Shown here: positions 30,784 to 34,578 of the stretch, piece after piece | Position numbering within the stretch: position 1 is the first letter of the stretch | Layout: every line of letters begins with the position of its first letter | From: SKKY01 sp964622305 | GTDB taxonomy: Bacteria > Bacillota > Peptococcia > Peptococcales > SKKY01 | Length of the DNA: 34,578 bases | Reading direction: 5' to 3' | Assembly: GCA_964622305.1 (NCBI GenBank) | Contig: CAZUPR010000012.1 | Location: 1-34,578, forward strand | Notes under the pieces: generated by a model | What the model was told of the DNA's origin: nothing | What the model saw: the letters and a program-made list of their open reading frames with translations, nothing else | The model's database searches: none | Position numbers and translations under genes: made by a program

Positions 30784-32643
30784 ATGTCTGACTTTCAATT
30801 TAACAAAATAAGTAAATATTATTCAGACCAGTTAATTTTGGATCAGATTTCTTTCAGCCTTGAAACTGGTGAAAAAGTTGCTCTTCTTGGGCCTAATGGA
30901 GCAGGTAAAACTACTATAATGAAGTTGATTATGGGGGAAGAAAAGGCTGACTCAGGACAAATATTTATAAGCTCAGGCCGGAGCCTGGGTTACTCAGAGC
31001 AGGTGTTTTCTGAGCTTGAAGAGAGAACTGTTTTTGAATATGTTTTAAGCAGCTTTACAGAGATCCTGCAAATGCGGGACCAGCTGGCCAACTTGGAGAA
31101 TAAAATATCCTCTGCGCCCCAGGCCCAACTGGAAGATCTCTTACTTTCCTATGGAAGCCTGCAGGAAAAATATGATTTAGAAAATGGCTACAGTATCGAA
31201 TCCAAAAGCAGACAAATTTTAAATGGTTTGGGTTTTCCAGGCCAGGATTTAGATAAAGACTTCTCCACTTTAAGCGGCGGCGAAAAAAGACGGGCTAGTT
31301 TGGCCAGATTGTTAGTAAATGAGCCTGATATTCTCCTTCTTGATGAGCCTACTAACCATCTGGACTTATCTGGGATTGAATGGCTGGAAAATTATTTGGC
31401 AGCCTGGCCGGGAACAGTTCTGGTTATCTCTCATGACTCTTACTTTTTAGATAATTTCGTCAGCCGGGTTTTAGAAATTAATAATAAACAAATCAGATCC
31501 TGGCCCGGAAATTTTTCATCTTATGTCTTTCTAAAAAGGGAGCAGGAGAAGGCAGATAAAAAAGCTTTTGAAAAACAGGCCAAAGAAATTAAATCTTTAG
31601 AAGATTACATAAGAAGGTATAAGGCTGGTATAAAGTCAAAACAAGCCAGGGGCAGGCAGAAACAACTGGAAAGAAAAGAGCTGCTTAATGATATCTTCCA
31701 GGCAAGATCTATAAAATTATCTTTTAAAGAAGCTCCACATTCTGGAAAAGATGTTTTGACAATAAAAAGCCTCAATAAAGAGATCCATCCGGGTCTTAAA
31801 ATAAAAGATTTCAATCTGGAACTCAAAAGAGGAGAGGCTCTGGCAATAAAAGGCCCAAACGGTTCAGGCAAGAGCAGTCTGATAAAAACAATCCTTAAAG
31901 AGAGCCAGGACAGCGGGGAAATTAAGTGGGGCACAGGTCTTAAAATTGCTTACTTTGACCAGGAACACCAAGGTCTTGATCCAGAAAAAACTCTATTAGC
32001 AGAGCTGGTTGATAATTATGACATCAATCTGGAAGGAGCCAGGCAGATTTTAGCTTCGGTCCTCTTCTATAAAGAGGACATGGACAAGAAGGTTAAAAGC
32101 CTTAGTGGTGGCGAAAAATCTCGTTTAGTCTTTGCTAAAATAGTTCTGGAGGAGCCTAATTTTCTTATTTTAGACGAGCCCACCAATCACCTGGATTTGG
32201 ACTCAAAAGAAATAATCATCCAGGCTCTTTTAGAATTTGATGGGAGCATCATCTTTATCAGCCACGATCGCCTGCTTTTAGACCTTTTAGCTGACCGAAG
32301 CATAGAGCTTGGTCAAAAAACTCCCAAAGTAGAAGATGAGCCTGACAACCAAAGCAAAAAAAGAGAGGATGCGGGGGAAGAAAGTTTACCTTCAGAAAAA
32401 AATCCACAAAAAAAGAAGCTGAATCCTTTTATGCGTAAAAAAAAGCTGGGAGAGCTGGAAATTGCAATAGAAGCCTTAGAAGAAAAAATAGACCAGATTC
32501 ACCAAATTTTGGAAAAACCTGAACTTGTATCAGATTTTTCCCATTATGAAAAATATGCAGAAGAAATGGAAGAAGCCCAGAATCTCCTGGATCAGCTCCT
32601 GGCAGAATGGGCAGAATTGGAGGATGAAAATGGAAATAAATGA
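30784..32643 (+). CDS. ABC-F family ATP-binding protein (Uup/YdiF-like)
   Basis: Soluble ATPase with two nucleotide-binding domains and no membrane part, 619 residues. ABC-F proteins act at the ribosome. Domain 1: GPNGAGKTT (36-44), LSGGEKRRASLARLL, LLDEPTNHLDL. A charged P-site tRNA-interaction linker covers about 245-300 (KADKKAFEKQAKEIK, RRYKAGIKSKQARGRQKQ). Domain 2: GPNGSGKSS (about 357-365), LSGGEKSRLVFAKI, LILDEPTNHLDL. The C-terminal 100 residues are charged and predicted coiled coil, as in Uup. Housekeeping translation factor or antibiotic-target protection cannot be separated by sequence; the tail favours a Uup/YdiF type. Its stop overlaps the following peptidase gene by 14 bases. 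Confidence 0.93.
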   Translation: MSDFQFNKISKYYSDQLILDQISFSLETGEKVALLGPNGAGKTTIMKLIMGEEKADSGQIFISSGRSLGYSEQVFSELEERTVFEYVLSSFTEILQMRDQLANLENKISSAPQAQLEDLLLSYGSLQEKYDLENGYSIESKSRQILNGLGFPGQDLDKDFSTLSGGEKRRASLARLLVNEPDILLLDEPTNHLDLSGIEWLENYLAAWPGTVLVISHDSYFLDNFVSRVLEINNKQIRSWPGNFSSYVFLKREQEKADKKAFEKQAKEIKSLEDYIRRYKAGIKSKQARGRQKQLERKELLNDIFQARSIKLSFKEAPHSGKDVLTIKSLNKEIHPGLKIKDFNLELKRGEALAIKGPNGSGKSSLIKTILKESQDSGEIKWGTGLKIAYFDQEHQGLDPEKTLLAELVDNYDINLEGARQILASVLFYKEDMDKKVKSLSGGEKSRLVFAKIVLEEPNFLILDEPTNHLDLDSKEIIIQALLEFDGSIIFISHDRLLLDLLADRSIELGQKTPKVEDEPDNQSKKREDAGEESLPSEKNPQKKKLNPFMRKKKLGELEIAIEALEEKIDQIHQILEKPELVSDFSHYEKYAEEMEEAQNLLDQLLAEWAELEDENGNK

Positions 32644-34578
32644 AATATTTTCTGGATTTAAATTAATAGAAGTGAAAGAAATAGCTGATATAAAAAGTCA
32701 GCTTTATCATTACATACATGAAAAGACCGGGGCTGGTCTGGTCTATTTAAAGAATGATGATAACAACAAAACTTTTGCAGTTACTTTTAAAACTCCACCC
32801 CAGGACGAAAGTGGCCTGACTCATATTTTAGAGCATTGTGTTTTGTCTGGCTCAAAAAAATACCCTGTAAAATCACCCTTTTTAGAATTACGCAAAAGCT
32901 CCCTTAGCACCTTTTTAAATGCCATGACCTTTGCTGATAAAACCATGTATCCAGTAGCATCCATGAATGACAAGGATTTCCAAAATCTTGTTGATGTCTA
33001 TTTGGATGCTGTTTTTAATCCCTTGATTTTAGAAAAAGAAGAAATATTTTTGCAGGAGGGCTGGCGTTTTGAACTGGATCATGATAAGGACCAGTTGAAA
33101 TATAACGGGATTGTCTATAACGAAATGAAGGGGGCCTATTCATCTCCTGATCGCCTCTTAATAAGTCAGATTAAAAAAAGCCTTTTTCCAGATAACTCCT
33201 ATGGCCTGGATTCAGGTGGTAACCCAGACTACATACCAAAATTAAATTATGAAGCTTTCAAAGAATATCATAAGAAATATTATCATCCTTCAAATGCCCA
33301 GTTCTTTTTCTATGGCGATCTTAATATTGAGGATTTTCTGGCCCAACTGGACCAGGAATATCTCTCATTCTATACTGCCACCGGAGATGATTACAGAATA
33401 CCGGTTCAGGAAACATTTAGTCGGGCCATAGAAGGAAGGGATTTTTATGGGATCAGCAAGGACCAGGATAAGGCAAAGAAAACCTATCTTTCCAGAAGCT
33501 TTCTAACCAGTAATATAACTGATAAGAAAGAAATTCTTGCCCTTATGATTTTAGAGAAAATATTCTTTGATGTTACAGGGTCCGAGCTAAAAAAGAGGCT
33601 CATGGAGGCTGAGATTGCTGAAGAAACTGACGGGTTTTTCTATCCCCTTGGCAGGCAGACTTTCTTTTCCTTTATAGCAAGAAATTCAGAAGAAAAGAAC
33701 TTTCCTCTCTTCTTAAAAATCATCATGGACTATTTGCAGGAACTGGCCCAAGAGGGAATTGACCCGGAATTGCTTACGGGAGCCATAAATTCTATAGAAT
33801 TCAGATTAAGAGAAAACCCCCTGTCTGCTGACCGGGGTATCAACTATGCTCAATCTGTTATGAACAGCTGGCTATATGGCCAGGATCCAGCTATGTATCT
33901 TTCTTTTAGCCAGGAAATTAAAGAAATAAGAGAAGAGGCAGAAAAAGGTTTCTTTCAAGAATTTATCCATAGAAACTTTATAAAAAACAAGCATTTATCT
34001 GACTTTCTTCTTTTACCAGCGCCAGGGCTTGAGGAAGAAAAAAATGAAAGCATAAAAAAAGAACTAGATGATATTAAAAAAGATTTGACCAGAGAAGAAA
34101 AAGAAAAAATAATCTATAAAAATGAAATGCTAAATAAATATCAGTTAGAGGGAGACAGCCCAGAAAATTTGGCAACTATCCCCTTTTTAGAGGTTAGTGA
34201 TATTAACCGGAAACATGAAGATTTTCCCCTGATCGTTGATAAGAATGAAGATAGGGAATTTCTCCTGCATCCTGTTTTTACCAATAAAATAGTATATCTG
34301 GATTTATATTTTGACACCAGAAGAATCCCTGCCGATAAAATAAAATATATTTATCTTCTTAATGATTTAATGACAGGACTTTCAACAGAAAATTACGATT
34401 ATCAAAAATTAGCTCGTCTTATGAATATCTACACCGGTGGCATAGATTTTAACCTTCTCTGCCTAAACAGGATTAAAACTGGCGATTTTCTTCCTATTAT
34501 GAGGGTAAGCAGTAAAACTTTTCCGGAAAATTTGGATATGACCCTGGATTTAATCCTTGAAATAATTTTGAGGTCAAA
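32630..34578 (+). CDS. M16C zinc metallopeptidase (presequence protease/insulinase type), 3' end outside window
   Basis: Open to the window edge: 649 codons with no stop, of a family usually near 970 residues. The inverted zinc motif HxxEH is H65-I-L-E68-H69, and the third ligand glutamate lies in IVYNEMKGAYSSPD. HILEHCVLSGSKKYPVKSPF, STFLNAMTFADKTMYPVAS and KYYHPSNAQFFFYGDL are characteristic of the Cym1/PreP-like M16C group, which degrades short peptides in a closed chamber. No signal peptide, so probably cytoplasmic. Start ATG 32630 lies six bases after GGAGG and 14 bases inside the ABC-F gene, in another frame, so the two are translationally coupled. Confidence 0.93.
   Translation, partial: MEINEIFSGFKLIEVKEIADIKSQLYHYIHEKTGAGLVYLKNDDNNKTFAVTFKTPPQDESGLTHILEHCVLSGSKKYPVKSPFLELRKSSLSTFLNAMTFADKTMYPVASMNDKDFQNLVDVYLDAVFNPLILEKEEIFLQEGWRFELDHDKDQLKYNGIVYNEMKGAYSSPDRLLISQIKKSLFPDNSYGLDSGGNPDYIPKLNYEAFKEYHKKYYHPSNAQFFFYGDLNIEDFLAQLDQEYLSFYTATGDDYRIPVQETFSRAIEGRDFYGISKDQDKAKKTYLSRSFLTSNITDKKEILALMILEKIFFDVTGSELKKRLMEAEIAEETDGFFYPLGRQTFFSFIARNSEEKNFPLFLKIIMDYLQELAQEGIDPELLTGAINSIEFRLRENPLSADRGINYAQSVMNSWLYGQDPAMYLSFSQEIKEIREEAEKGFFQEFIHRNFIKNKHLSDFLLLPAPGLEEEKNESIKKELDDIKKDLTREEKEKIIYKNEMLNKYQLEGDSPENLATIPFLEVSDINRKHEDFPLIVDKNEDREFLLHPVFTNKIVYLDLYFDTRRIPADKIKYIYLLNDLMTGLSTENYDYQKLARLMNIYTGGIDFNLLCLNRIKTGDFLPIMRVSSKTFPENLDMTLDLILEIILRS

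Noticed and set aside
33249..33431. 60-residue plus-strand frame near the right end
   Set aside because: It is an out-of-frame shadow of the M16C peptidase gene, which is open from 32630 to the window edge.
1..34578. Mobile elements, CRISPR, defence or biosynthetic islands
   Set aside because: No transposase, integrase, direct repeat array, attachment-like repeats or compositional break was seen; nearly all genes are core metabolism or housekeeping.

Overview
The window is a stretch of chromosome from an anaerobic, low-GC Gram-positive bacterium, most likely class Clostridia in the Bacillota. The evidence is AT-rich DNA with strong AGGAGG-type ribosome binding sites, cysteine-lipobox lipoproteins, a pyruvate:ferredoxin oxidoreductase, a YerC/TrpR-type protein, a RecD2 helicase, a Bacillus-type D-amino acid transaminase, PurBox operators and an L-box riboswitch. 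I cannot name the genus. No phage, IS element, CRISPR array, rRNA or tRNA was seen; this reads as core genome in short operons.

Layout. (1) 33-1946: thrS. (2) 1938-5647: a promoter, a lysine riboswitch with its terminator, then a three-gene polar amino acid ABC importer, followed without a visible terminator by cysK. (3) 5625-10975: a promoter, xpt (xanthine phosphoribosyltransferase), a BMP-type lipoprotein, a double-domain ATPase and two permeases. This is a nucleoside/nucleobase uptake-plus-salvage operon closed by a clear terminator. (4) 11058-11640: the decayed remains of an ECF-like sigma factor gene and a terminator. (5) 11643-18297: PurBox-like operators and a promoter, then purE-purF-purM-purN-purH-purD and a strong terminator. 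(6) 18311-22189: a YerC-family repressor-like gene directly ahead of a 1171-residue nifJ, then a terminator. (7) 22209-29185: an extended -10 promoter, a membrane GGDEF/EAL protein, recD2, a PLP aminotransferase and a REC-HDOD protein, ending in a bidirectional terminator. (8) 29195-30664: a DUF1858 redox-disulfide mini-protein (minus strand), a small unknown membrane protein (plus strand), and D-amino acid transaminase (minus strand) whose 3' end overlaps that of the membrane protein gene. (9) 30729-34578: an ABC-F ATPase translationally coupled to an M16C zinc peptidase that runs off the right edge.

How it works together. Purine salvage and de novo purine synthesis lie back to back and probably answer to purine status through different controls: PurBoxes for pur, its own promoter for xpt. 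The amino acid importer is under transcriptional attenuation by lysine, which makes lysine its probable substrate.

I did not find a convincing undescribed multi-gene system. The points most worth following are the extra 5' hairpin that competes with the lysine riboswitch P1/antiterminator, the three PurBox-like sites, the yerC-nifJ coupling, the sigma-factor pseudogene beside the pur promoter, and the dat/membrane-protein 3' overlap.
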